Origin: Clostridium sp. KNHs205
GTDB lineage: Bacteria; Bacillota; Clostridia; Lachnospirales; Lachnospiraceae
DNA length: 64,000 nt
Assembly: GCF_000702945.1 (NCBI RefSeq)
Contig: NZ_JNLE01000003.1
Coordinates: forward strand, 3,395,501-3,459,500
Direction of reading: 5' to 3'
In this document: positions 9,131 to 17,721 of the stretch, in pieces
Position numbering within the stretch: position 1 is the stretch's first letter
Layout of the letters: every line of letters starts with the position of its first letter
Program-made: the position numbers and the translations under genes
The notes under the pieces: model-generated
Told to the model about the DNA's origin: nothing
What the model saw: the letters and a program-made list of their open reading frames with translations, nothing else
Databases searched by the model: none

Positions 9131-10783
9131 ATGTCAAAGGAATCTAAATTCTTATCAATCTTAGCTGATATGGCCTGGGGAACTGCCGATAATCAGGATT
9201 TTCAGGCTAAGGAGATGAATAGCAGTAAACTTACGGAATTAATATTATGGTTGGAAGGGCTTGCTGTATATAATAGATTTAATTATGAGGAAAAGCTCAG
9301 AAATAAAGGGAAAGGAAGCCTAAAGCTAAAAACAGTAGGGGAACAAGGAGAAGGGCTCCTTTGTCAGGTTAAGTTATTTCCTTCAATTGGTGAAGGAAAA
9401 ATTACTGATAATTATCTGGATAATGGGGAATTGCGCATGTACAGGGAGATGACCAATGAGCAGGGGATATTAGAGAAGAGCTACCCAGCCGGACTATACC
9501 ACCTGGAAATCACAAAAGGTTCTGAATATCCAGTCTATTACCAGAAACTTGTCATAGAAACGGATAGAACCACTACAGTATTACGAAAGCTGGCACCTAT
9601 TGTTAACCTGAGGGAAAAGGGCTGGTATAGCGGTGATCTGCACCATCACAGCATATACAGCAGCCCGGTTTACGGCGGAACAGATCCTGTAGTGGAAAGT
9701 CCCAGGGAGGTGTCACAGTCAATGAGGGCATCAGGACTGACCTTTGGGGCTTTAAGCGACCATCATAACACCTTAAATCATGCAGATTGGGAGCAAACCG
9801 GAACTGAAGAGTTCACTCCGCTGGTATCAAAGGAAATATCAACTTCAAATGGTCATGTAATGTCTTTGGGCGTTAAAGAAGATATTATTTATCAAATACC
9901 AGATGATAAACATAGAAACGATAAATATCTGAGAGAAGAATTTATCCGGATAACAGATTGTATCAGAGAAGCAGGAGGTTTATCGCAGATTAATCATCCA
10001 AGAGACCACAGCAGAGCCATTAGCTGGAATCCTGCTTTTAATGATATTATTTCCATTTTTGATACGATGGAAATCTGGAACGGCTCCAATCCAATGTATC
10101 CAGGAACGACCAATCATAAGGCTTTTCACTTCTGGCTGGATTTATTGGAGCGGGGAATCTATCTGCCGGCTACAGCAGGCAGCGATACTCACAATATTTT
10201 AGCCAATGATTACATACTACTATACGGTAAAATAAGATGGTTGGAAAACCTTATAAGAGATTGCAGACTTGAACTGCCGGAGGGTATACGTCCCCTGTCA
10301 GAAAGTTTTCTCAGTCTTTGCAAGAAAGAATTGACAGTATTCGAAAAATGGGCTAAAAGTAATCTTGGCAGCGGAGGCGTCAGGACTTATGTTTATCTGG
10401 CTGGAGAGAAGACAGAACTTAACCTACTTGACAGTCTTAGAAAAGGGAGGAGTTATCTAACCAACGGACCTGTCCTGATACCGGATATTGAGGGAACGTA
10501 TCCTGGCAGTACTTATAAATTGCATAAAAAAACAGCAGATATTAACTTAAAGCTTCTGTCAAACCGTCCTTTAGAACGGGTTAATCTCTATAGAAACGGT
10601 AATATGAAAGAGCTTATATCCTTGAAAGAAACCAGCGACATAAATGGCTGCTTTGATTACAGCTTTACACTTTCTGAGTATTCCCTGGAGGAGGTCTGCT
10701 GGATATTCTTTCAGGCAGAAAGTGATTGCACGAACATGGCAATAACAAACCCTATTTTCATTGAGCGGGTGGAGGAGTTATAA
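9131..10783 (+). CDS. CehA/McbA-like PHP-domain metallohydrolase
   Basis: A 550-residue protein with a PHP-type metal-binding core. Visible motifs in order are GDLHHHSIYSS (first metal site), ALSDHHNT, the HVMSLG strand, QINHPR and AGSDTHN, the series expected for the CehA/McbA branch of PHP hydrolases. The N-terminal 180 residues form a beta-rich domain and the C-terminus another beta-domain. There is no signal peptide, so it acts in the cytoplasm. The ATG at 9131 is chosen for its AAAGAGG site; an upstream ATG at 9083 lies in the hairpin. Members cleave esters or phosphoesters. In this operon, removal of a substituent from an imported sugar is plausible but unproven. Its stop codon overlaps the next start. 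Confidence 0.85.
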   Translation: MSKESKFLSILADMAWGTADNQDFQAKEMNSSKLTELILWLEGLAVYNRFNYEEKLRNKGKGSLKLKTVGEQGEGLLCQVKLFPSIGEGKITDNYLDNGELRMYREMTNEQGILEKSYPAGLYHLEITKGSEYPVYYQKLVIETDRTTTVLRKLAPIVNLREKGWYSGDLHHHSIYSSPVYGGTDPVVESPREVSQSMRASGLTFGALSDHHNTLNHADWEQTGTEEFTPLVSKEISTSNGHVMSLGVKEDIIYQIPDDKHRNDKYLREEFIRITDCIREAGGLSQINHPRDHSRAISWNPAFNDIISIFDTMEIWNGSNPMYPGTTNHKAFHFWLDLLERGIYLPATAGSDTHNILANDYILLYGKIRWLENLIRDCRLELPEGIRPLSESFLSLCKKELTVFEKWAKSNLGSGGVRTYVYLAGEKTELNLLDSLRKGRSYLTNGPVLIPDIEGTYPGSTYKLHKKTADINLKLLSNRPLERVNLYRNGNMKELISLKETSDINGCFDYSFTLSEYSLEEVCWIFFQAESDCTNMAITNPIFIERVEEL

Positions 10784-10965
10784 TGGACACATTGGTAAAA
10801 GGCTTTATCCGGGAGAAATATGGATTTATACCCACCCTGGAGTTTGAGGATAGGAATATAAAAGATGACCTTCTGATGCCTTGGCAGCAGTTATCTGATT
10901 CCATCCCGGGGAGAATTAATAAGCAGATAGAAAGAATACGAAGATACGCAGATATAGGAGAGTGA
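10783..10965 (+). CDS. Small 60-residue protein coupled to PHP gene
   Basis: The ATG overlaps the stop of the PHP gene (TAATG), and the stop lies 5 bp before the next start, so the gene is embedded in the operon by translational coupling. The protein is charged and probably helical, with no membrane segment, signal peptide or Cys. I do not recognise a family. Its tight packing, and the lack of any other use for these 183 bp, argue that it is translated. It could be a small partner subunit or a leftover fragment of a larger protein. Confidence 0.6.
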   Translation: MDTLVKGFIREKYGFIPTLEFEDRNIKDDLLMPWQQLSDSIPGRINKQIERIRRYADIGE

Positions 10966-10970
10966 TAAAA

Positions 10971-12608
10971 ATGGAAAGATATAAGATGCATATTGTCCGG
11001 TCAGCGGATAAAAGAGTATCAGAGTTTCTGAGGAATCAGGTGAAGGTTTCAGGAAGACCTGATTTTGGGGGGCTTAAAGGAGATATTATAGAGGCAAAGC
11101 CGACGATATATGTACTGACCACTGCGGTATCGGTATATTTTAATCAAGACAGTAAGTATTATCACAATGAAGAATTATTAGCCGCTGTAAATCTGGCAAT
11201 GGATTTCGTCATAAACTGCCAGAGAGAAGATGGGGGATTTGATTACCCCTCCTGTAATTTCAAATCTGCTGCAGATACGGCCTTTTGCTTTAAACGGCTT
11301 ATTGCTGCATATCGAATTCTATTAAAATATGACAGGAATAACAGCACAGAGACCATAAAGGATAAATACCTCAGTGTAATAACGAAAGCGTTAGAAACCA
11401 TAGTCTCAGGAGGTTTTCATACGCCAAATCACAGGTGGGCAATATGTGCAGCTTTGCTTCAGGGAGCCGGGCTGACAGAGGAACCTTTAAAGGCAGAACT
11501 GTATAGAACCAGAGCCGGTGAGTACCTTGCAGAAGGAATTGATGGTAACGAGGACGGCGAATATGCAGAACGTTCTACGGGTAATTACAATGCAGTAGTT
11601 AATAATGCCATGATAGCTATGTATGAAGAAACCAGAGAAGAAAAATATCTGGGGTATGCCATAAGAAATCTTCATATGATGTTAACCTTTATAGACCCGG
11701 ATGATACTATCTTTACACAGAATTCAACCAGACAGGATCAGGGAAAGTCTGATTATGCGGATAAATATTTTTACCAGTACCTTTATATGACCAGCCTTAC
11801 TTACAACCAAAGCTTTGACGGAGCTGCCCATAAGCTGATCAGGGACAATCTGGAACGGGGAGGACTCGCCCCTGATTGCCTTCATATCTTAATGCTTCAT
11901 GATGAGATGATGAATTATCAGTTTAAAGACTATGGTTTTCTCAAAGAATATCGTAAATTCTACCGGGAAGCAGGTGTTATGAGGGTAAAGACAGAAAAGT
12001 TCGCTTATACCATAATCAACAATAAGAGTGCATTTTTATTTCTGAAAGCAGGAGATACACAAATTTATATTAAAATCGGAGAAAGTTACGGCTCTGTCAG
12101 AAACTTTATACCCCAGAACCTGACGGTAAAGGATAAGGAATTTATTCTTACAGCTGTGGCTGAAGGTTGGTATTACCAACCTTTTAAGAATTATACCGGT
12201 ACCAGTGACTGGTGGAAAATGGACCACACAAAAAGAGAGATATTAAAAAATAGTGAAATCAATATGACAGTAACCATAAGAGAATTATCAGATGGCCTGG
12301 AGATGGGGATGCGTGCAGAAGGATTGGAGGGGCTGCCTTTAAGACTGGAGGTCTGCATACCTTCAGGTGCCATATTGGAAAACGAAGCAATATATATGAA
12401 AGCAGAAAAGGGTGCCGATATGATATTGAAGTCAGGTTATCTGGAGATAGAGCATAAGGGAAGACAGTTTATACTTGGACCTGGTTTTGGCAGCCATAGT
12501 TTTAAAGGACATTACTCAGGGGAAGAAGAAAATACAGAAGGCTTTACCATATTTCTGAATGAGTATACACCCTGCGAGAAAACCATCACTCTTAAGTTGA
12601 AAGGTTAG
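10971..12608 (+). CDS. Uncharacterised protein, probable (alpha/alpha) barrel glycan-active enzyme
   Basis: A 545-residue cytoplasmic protein without signal peptide. The first 330 residues alternate helices with turns such as NCQREDGGFDYPS and GGFHTPNHRWA, the look of an (alpha/alpha)6 toroid as in GH105, GH88 or heparinase-like enzymes. The last 200 residues are beta-rich, ending in a sandwich-like domain. I cannot assign a GH or PL family with confidence. ATG at 10971 is preferred over GTG at 10962 because the GGAG site is only 2 nt from the GTG but about 10 nt from the ATG. Its place between a PHP hydrolase and an alpha-mannosidase suggests a role in breaking down the imported glycan. Confidence 0.7.
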   Translation: MERYKMHIVRSADKRVSEFLRNQVKVSGRPDFGGLKGDIIEAKPTIYVLTTAVSVYFNQDSKYYHNEELLAAVNLAMDFVINCQREDGGFDYPSCNFKSAADTAFCFKRLIAAYRILLKYDRNNSTETIKDKYLSVITKALETIVSGGFHTPNHRWAICAALLQGAGLTEEPLKAELYRTRAGEYLAEGIDGNEDGEYAERSTGNYNAVVNNAMIAMYEETREEKYLGYAIRNLHMMLTFIDPDDTIFTQNSTRQDQGKSDYADKYFYQYLYMTSLTYNQSFDGAAHKLIRDNLERGGLAPDCLHILMLHDEMMNYQFKDYGFLKEYRKFYREAGVMRVKTEKFAYTIINNKSAFLFLKAGDTQIYIKIGESYGSVRNFIPQNLTVKDKEFILTAVAEGWYYQPFKNYTGTSDWWKMDHTKREILKNSEINMTVTIRELSDGLEMGMRAEGLEGLPLRLEVCIPSGAILENEAIYMKAEKGADMILKSGYLEIEHKGRQFILGPGFGSHSFKGHYSGEEENTEGFTIFLNEYTPCEKTITLKLKG

Positions 12609-12619
12609 GGGGGATAGAA

Positions 12620-15600
12620 TTGGATCCTTTGGACAGCCAGATATCAGATCAAATGAAACGAATTTGTAATGCCTTGGAGCTGTTAAAGCAGAAACGTCAT
12701 TCTAAGGTGACTCCTGTTAAGGAGTTTAAGATGAAGCAGGTAGAATATTATGATCGACAGGCAGTGGTTGAAGATACCAGTGAGTGGAGCGATTTTTACG
12801 GCGGAAGCTATTGGGGTGGTAAAGATCTCCACTGCTGTTTTCAGGCAGAGCTTAATCTGCCTAAGGACTTTCAGGGGAAGAGTATAGCTTTAAGCCTTCG
12901 AACTGGTGCTGATAACATCTGGGATACAGACAATCCTCAATTTCTGGTGTATATAAATGGTGAACTGAAATGTGCCATGGATATGAATCACCAGGAGGTA
13001 ATATTGACGGAAAGTGCACTTGAAGGTCAGCATTTCAATTTGGGGTTCTATGGGTATTCCAACAGTGATAAACCCTCTATGTATTTTGAAGTGTCTTATT
13101 ATATCAGAAATAAAGAAGTTGAAGAATTATACTATGACATGAAGGTACCTTATAATACAGCAGTGTGCCTGAGAGCGGATAGTCTGGAGCGGATCAAAAC
13201 GGTTCAGCTATTGTCTGAGACAGTAAATCTGCTGGATTTACGAAGAGACAGTGAGGATTTCTTTCGTTCTGTTACCAATGCGTTAAATTACATACACAGG
13301 AACTATTATGAGAAGCTTTGTAGTAAAAAGGCAGTAACAGTACACAGTATCGGTCATACTCACATTGATGTGGCTTGGAAATGGCAGCTAAAGCAGACCA
13401 GAGAAAAAGCCCTTCGCAGCTTTAAGACAGTACTATATCTGATGGAACGTTACCCTGAATATAAGTTTATGTCCAGCCAGCCCCAGCTTTATGAATTTGT
13501 AAAAGAAGACTGTCCCCAGGTATATGAAGAAATCAAGAACCGGGTAAAAGAAGGACGCTGGGAAACGGAAGGAGCAATGTGGCTGGAAGCAGACTGCAAT
13601 TTGATTTCCGGTGAATCCTTTGTACGCCAGATACTTTATGGAAAGAAGTTCTTTAAAGAGGAGTTTGGAAAAGCAGAGAATGTTGTATTATGGCTGCCGG
13701 ATGTATTTGGTTACAGCGCTGCCTTGCCGCAGATTATGAAAAAATCAGGAATTCGTTATTTTATGACCACAAAAATAGCCTGGAACGAATACAATCGAAT
13801 TCCCAATGATGTTATGCTGTGGAAAGGTATTGACGGATCAGAAGTGTTGACTTATTTTATAACCACCAGGGATTATGATACCTATCCGGAACTGAATAAA
13901 AAGCCTGATATCAGCACTACCTACAACGGACGTCAGAATGCAAGTCAGGTTATGGGAACCTGGCAGCGGTTCGGCAATAAGAATCTGGTACAGGAGGTAC
14001 TGACCTGTTACGGGTATGGTGACGGAGGAGGCGGACCAACTTCAGAGATGCTGGAGGAATCAAGGCGTATGGAGAGAGGTCTTCCTGGCTGCCCGGTGAC
14101 AAAGCAAACCTTTGTACGAGAGTACTTCGAACTGCTTGAAAGTGAACTTAGAGGAAAAAATATTCCGAAATGGAGTGGTGAACTCTACCTTGAAACCCAT
14201 CGGGGTACCTATACCTCCATGGCAAGAAATAAGCGTTATAACAGACTTTGTGAATTCAAAATTCAGGATGCGGAGCTTCTTAATGTGATTGCACTAGTAA
14301 TCAAGGGCAGTAATCCCTATCCGGCAGAGGAACTTGAAAAAGCCTGGAAGCTAATACTGCTGAATCAGTTTCATGATATCCTTCCAGGCTCATCAATAAA
14401 GGAAGTCTATGAGGATTCACAAGAGCAGTACCAGGAAGTTCTAAGTATAACGGAAGGATTGATTAACCGTGGATTACAATGTATAACCCATTGGCTGGAA
14501 ACTGATGCTGAAGGGAGCGGAGCGGATATTCAGACAGATATTACACCAGATATTATACCAAATATTACCCCAGATTCTCACGACAAACAAAATCAAAAAC
14601 ATGTTATACAAGATATAGACAATCTAAATAAAAAAATAAACGGTAGTGAAAAGTTATTAAAACATGTTGCCCGGCCATTAGCCGGACAGCTGGAGGAAAA
14701 CAGATATTCAAATAGATATTCAGATAACCAATCTCTTCTTGTATTTAACCAATTAGGCTTTAAGAGAGATAATATCATAAATTTACCTGACCCAGTATCA
14801 CAAACATATAGTGCTTACCCGTTTAGAATATTTGCTTATGGTGAAAGTCTGACGGTGCAGAAGACAGAGGAGGGCAGTTTTATATGCCGTGTGAAGAACT
14901 TACCGGCAAAGGGTTTTCTGGTATTGGATAAAGTCCCCTCTATAGATAATCACATAAAGAATCAGGAGGATATAATCACTCCAATCACTATCCAGGGGAA
15001 AGCAATACATACACCTTTCTATCAGATTCAGCTTAATGACCAAGGGGAGATTATATCCCTCTATGATAAAGAAGCAGGCAGGGAATTGGTTCCAAAAGGA
15101 AAGAAAGCAAATGAGCTCCGGGTATTTGATGACCGACCCTCAGAGTATGATGCCTGGAATATCGATTCAACCTATAGAGAAAAATTCTGGACCATGGATG
15201 AGAAAACAAGTGTTACTGTTACAGAAAACGGAAATGTGCGAACCTGTATTAAGATAATAAGAAACTACCAAAACTCAGTCATCAGTCAGAGAATGATCTT
15301 GTATCCAGACGCGAGAAGAATAGATTTTGAAACTATAGCAGACTGGAAAGAATCCCAGCAGTTGTTAAAAGCAGTATTTCCAATGGATATTATGACTGAC
15401 AAAGCAACTTATGAAATACAATACGGAAATGTAGAACGTCCAACTCACACGAATACCAGCTGGGAAGAAGCAAAATTTGAAGTGTGCGCACATAAATGGG
15501 CGGATGTCTCCGAAGCGGATTATGGTGTAGCTGTTCTAAATGATTGTAAATACGGCTATGACATCCATGAGTCTGTAATCGGAATAACCCTGATTAAATC

Positions 15601-16294
15601 CGGTATATATCCATATCCCGAGGCCGATCAGGAGGTTCACAGATTTACCTATTCCCTATTACCGCATCAGGGTGATTATAGAAAAGGAAGAGTACTTCAG
15701 AATGCCTATGCATTGAACTGCCCGCCCTATACGAGAGAAATCAGACATTTGAAAGCAGGCAGCAGGAAAGCCTGGTCATTATTTTCTACAGCTTCTGATA
15801 ATGTAATCCTTGATACGGTGAAAAAGGCAGAGGTATCAGAAGATATAATTCTAAGAATATATGAGGCCTACGGCAAACGGAGTAACACCAGTATACAATC
15901 TCCACTCTTTAGTTCCTGGCAGATAACTGAATGCAATCTCATGGAAGAAGATATGATTTCATGTGACATAAATTCTGCAGAACCAGCAAGTATTACTGAA
16001 TTCTTTAATTCCGAAGAATCCTTCAGTTCAGTTGAACGGCTAGATAATACAAAACCATTAAACACTGTCGGAACGATAAATACCAAATCCATAAATAAAG
16101 CTGATTATATAAGCGCTTTCGAGTCCATAAGAAAAGCTGAGCCTATAAATACTACTGAATTAATAAATACTAAAGAATTAAGTTCTAATGAGCAAAAAGT
16201 TAAAATAGAGGAAAAGGATAATACCTTTACCTTTACCCTTAAACCCTTCGAAATAAAAACCTTCCGTTTAAAAAGGAAAAAACTGATTAAATAA
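12620..16294 (+). CDS. GH38 family alpha-mannosidase with low-complexity inserts
   Basis: A 1224-residue protein of glycoside hydrolase family 38, which removes alpha-mannose with a retaining, zinc-dependent mechanism. The zinc motif HTHIDVAW begins at His246, and the nucleophile Asp361 lies in WLPDVFGYSAALPQ. The GEGGGPT-like segment reads DGGGGPT, and the GRWETEGAMWLEAD region is intact. The N-terminal ancillary domain (1-230) and the large C-terminal beta-domains are present. The start is TTG at 12620 with a GGGGGG site 6 nt upstream; no ATG nearby has a ribosome site. Two AT-rich, low-complexity stretches (about residues 635-695 and 1115-1195) are not part of the usual fold. It lacks a signal peptide and ends the operon. 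The exact linkage is unknown. Confidence 0.9.
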   Translation: MDPLDSQISDQMKRICNALELLKQKRHSKVTPVKEFKMKQVEYYDRQAVVEDTSEWSDFYGGSYWGGKDLHCCFQAELNLPKDFQGKSIALSLRTGADNIWDTDNPQFLVYINGELKCAMDMNHQEVILTESALEGQHFNLGFYGYSNSDKPSMYFEVSYYIRNKEVEELYYDMKVPYNTAVCLRADSLERIKTVQLLSETVNLLDLRRDSEDFFRSVTNALNYIHRNYYEKLCSKKAVTVHSIGHTHIDVAWKWQLKQTREKALRSFKTVLYLMERYPEYKFMSSQPQLYEFVKEDCPQVYEEIKNRVKEGRWETEGAMWLEADCNLISGESFVRQILYGKKFFKEEFGKAENVVLWLPDVFGYSAALPQIMKKSGIRYFMTTKIAWNEYNRIPNDVMLWKGIDGSEVLTYFITTRDYDTYPELNKKPDISTTYNGRQNASQVMGTWQRFGNKNLVQEVLTCYGYGDGGGGPTSEMLEESRRMERGLPGCPVTKQTFVREYFELLESELRGKNIPKWSGELYLETHRGTYTSMARNKRYNRLCEFKIQDAELLNVIALVIKGSNPYPAEELEKAWKLILLNQFHDILPGSSIKEVYEDSQEQYQEVLSITEGLINRGLQCITHWLETDAEGSGADIQTDITPDIIPNITPDSHDKQNQKHVIQDIDNLNKKINGSEKLLKHVARPLAGQLEENRYSNRYSDNQSLLVFNQLGFKRDNIINLPDPVSQTYSAYPFRIFAYGESLTVQKTEEGSFICRVKNLPAKGFLVLDKVPSIDNHIKNQEDIITPITIQGKAIHTPFYQIQLNDQGEIISLYDKEAGRELVPKGKKANELRVFDDRPSEYDAWNIDSTYREKFWTMDEKTSVTVTENGNVRTCIKIIRNYQNSVISQRMILYPDARRIDFETIADWKESQQLLKAVFPMDIMTDKATYEIQYGNVERPTHTNTSWEEAKFEVCAHKWADVSEADYGVAVLNDCKYGYDIHESVIGITLIKSGIYPYPEADQEVHRFTYSLLPHQGDYRKGRVLQNAYALNCPPYTREIRHLKAGSRKAWSLFSTASDNVILDTVKKAEVSEDIILRIYEAYGKRSNTSIQSPLFSSWQITECNLMEEDMISCDINSAEPASITEFFNSEESFSSVERLDNTKPLNTVGTINTKSINKADYISAFESIRKAEPINTTELINTKELSSNEQKVKIEEKDNTFTFTLKPFEIKTFRLKRKKLIK

Positions 16295-16357
16295 TAAAAA
16301 CTAAAAACCCCAATACTAAAAATTGTTCAAAAAACCTGTTACCACCAATAAACAGGC

Positions 16358-16564
16358 GATTTGCAGCAGGCAGAAAGAATGAATGCGCCTATTGAAAGGT
16401 ATTAGAAGTCCTTTTCTCTGAAGTTTCTGTGCTATATCATCAAACAGATTGTTTGAGCATAGCGAGTTATCTGTTTGATGATATGTCAGGCACAGAAGCT
16501 TCAGAGAATTAGGACTTCTTATACCTTGAAATCGAAGCATGAATCTTTCTGTCTGCTGCAAATC
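16358..16564. repeat. 207-bp imperfect palindrome, possible MITE or large hairpin element
   Basis: Left arm 16358-16449 and right arm 16469-16564 are imperfect complements over about 92-96 bases, including the matches GATTTGCAGCAG, AGAAGTCC, TCTCTGAAG and ATCATCAAACAGAT. They flank a 19-nt loop. Flanking ends show only weak further similarity (AAAA..AC). It fills most of the 317-bp gap between the convergent GH38 and AraC genes. No transposase is nearby. It could act as a terminator for both genes, or be a miniature inverted-repeat element. Confidence 0.85.
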
Positions 16565-16611
16565 ACCGTCCCCTTGTGACCAACCTGTCTTTTGCCTCCA
16601 ATCAACCAGCT

Positions 16612-17526
16612 TCATTCTGTAATACGAAAAGAAACCATAGCCTTTGCATCCTTGTCCGTCCGGTATCTTGATGGCGAAAGTCCACAGTATTTCCGAAAAG
16701 TACGGTTGAACTGCGAGAAACTTGCAAACCCGCAGGACTCTGAGATATCCGTTATCCTGGTATCGGTAGACAGCAGCAGCTGTTGGGCGTTTCTTATTCT
16801 GGTCATCTGAATATAGCTGTTTAAGGTGAAGCCGGTAATCTTTTTAAATTGGTGTGACAAGTAATAACTGCTTATATAGAACCGGGAAGACAAGAAATCA
16901 AGTGACAAAGATTCTCCGTAATGTTCATGGATATAGGAGGTAATGGAATATATCTTGTTGGTCAGATTATCTGCAGAGGAATGTACAACATAGATATTCT
17001 GATCCTGATAGAGATAGAGCTTTGTCAGGAATTCCATGAACTTGGTATGAATCAGCAGATTGTTAATGGGGGTCTTTTTCTTTGATAGTATGAAGATATC
17101 ATTAAGGGTTTTGAAGAGGTCTTCTTTATAGGAGCCTTCGAACCGATAGATAGGAACGTTTCTTTCGAAAATGGAAAATAAAGCAGTAAGATCCTTTGCA
17201 ATACCCTCCAGTTCCATAGGCAGATTGAAATTAATAATAAGACGTTTCTTTGGTGTACCATGAGGATATTGGGTCTTATGTAACAGGGAAGGTTTTAAGG
17301 CTACAATATCACCAAATTGCAGGTCATAAATATCACCCTCTATGATATGGTCAGCAGATTGGTCAAGAAAGATACAAAGCTCATAAAACCTGTGAAAATG
17401 CTGAAATTCCATATTAATGCTATAGGAACGGTCATCATAATCAAAGAAATAAAAAAATGGGTCCTCCGGATGGTTTATTTCTACCAAATGACATTTTTCA
17501 TAAAGAATCAGATTTTCTAACAGCAT
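16612..17526 (-). CDS. AraC family transcriptional regulator
   Basis: A 304-residue regulator. The N-terminal half is a cupin-like sensor (FFYFFDYDDRSYSINMEFQHFHRFYELCIFL). The C-terminal 100 residues form the two helix-turn-helix units of the AraC family (LDFLSSRFYISSYYLSHQFKK, then ITDISESCGFASFSQFNRTFRKYCGLSPSRYR). The start is ATG at 17526 with an AAAGGA site; a TTG 18 bp upstream would place the start before that site. It is divergent from the GH105-MFS pair and convergent with the GH38 operon. It is the best candidate for binding the repeated RCAA operators at 3958, 5466 and 17597. Members of this type usually activate on binding an oligosaccharide. Confidence 0.93.
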   Translation of the reverse strand: MLLENLILYEKCHLVEINHPEDPFFYFFDYDDRSYSINMEFQHFHRFYELCIFLDQSADHIIEGDIYDLQFGDIVALKPSLLHKTQYPHGTPKKRLIINFNLPMELEGIAKDLTALFSIFERNVPIYRFEGSYKEDLFKTLNDIFILSKKKTPINNLLIHTKFMEFLTKLYLYQDQNIYVVHSSADNLTNKIYSITSYIHEHYGESLSLDFLSSRFYISSYYLSHQFKKITGFTLNSYIQMTRIRNAQQLLLSTDTRITDISESCGFASFSQFNRTFRKYCGLSPSRYRTDKDAKAMVSFRITE

Positions 17527-17596
17527 TATTTCAGTTCCTTTCAAATAAGATTCTAAGGTACATTATAATTTCTTATAAAAAGTATATTGCATAAAA

Positions 17597-17667
17597 GCAA
17601 TAAATGCAATATAAATGGTAAAATACGCAAAAGAAGCATAGTTTTAGGTGCAATTAATTGTTATACT
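17597..17667 (+). promoter_or_regulatory. Predicted AraC operator and promoter of GH105-MFS
   Basis: Exact copy of the 19-mer at 5466 (17597-17615), with GCAAT half-sites at 17597 and 17606, a second pair GCAA (17627) and GCATAG (17636), and a TATACT -10 box at 17662, again 26 bp after the start of GCATAG. It lies in the intergenic region shared with the divergent AraC gene, so autoregulation is possible. Confidence 0.72.
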
Positions 17668-17721
17668 AATCTTAACAAGCCAGGTATATAAAATTAGGAG
17701 ACAGATGAAAGGATATATTCA

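Noticed and set aside
16316..16615. 99-residue minus-strand ORF between GH38 and AraC genes
   Set aside because: It is made entirely by the 207-bp palindrome and its flanks, and lacks a ribosome site or recognisable protein features.
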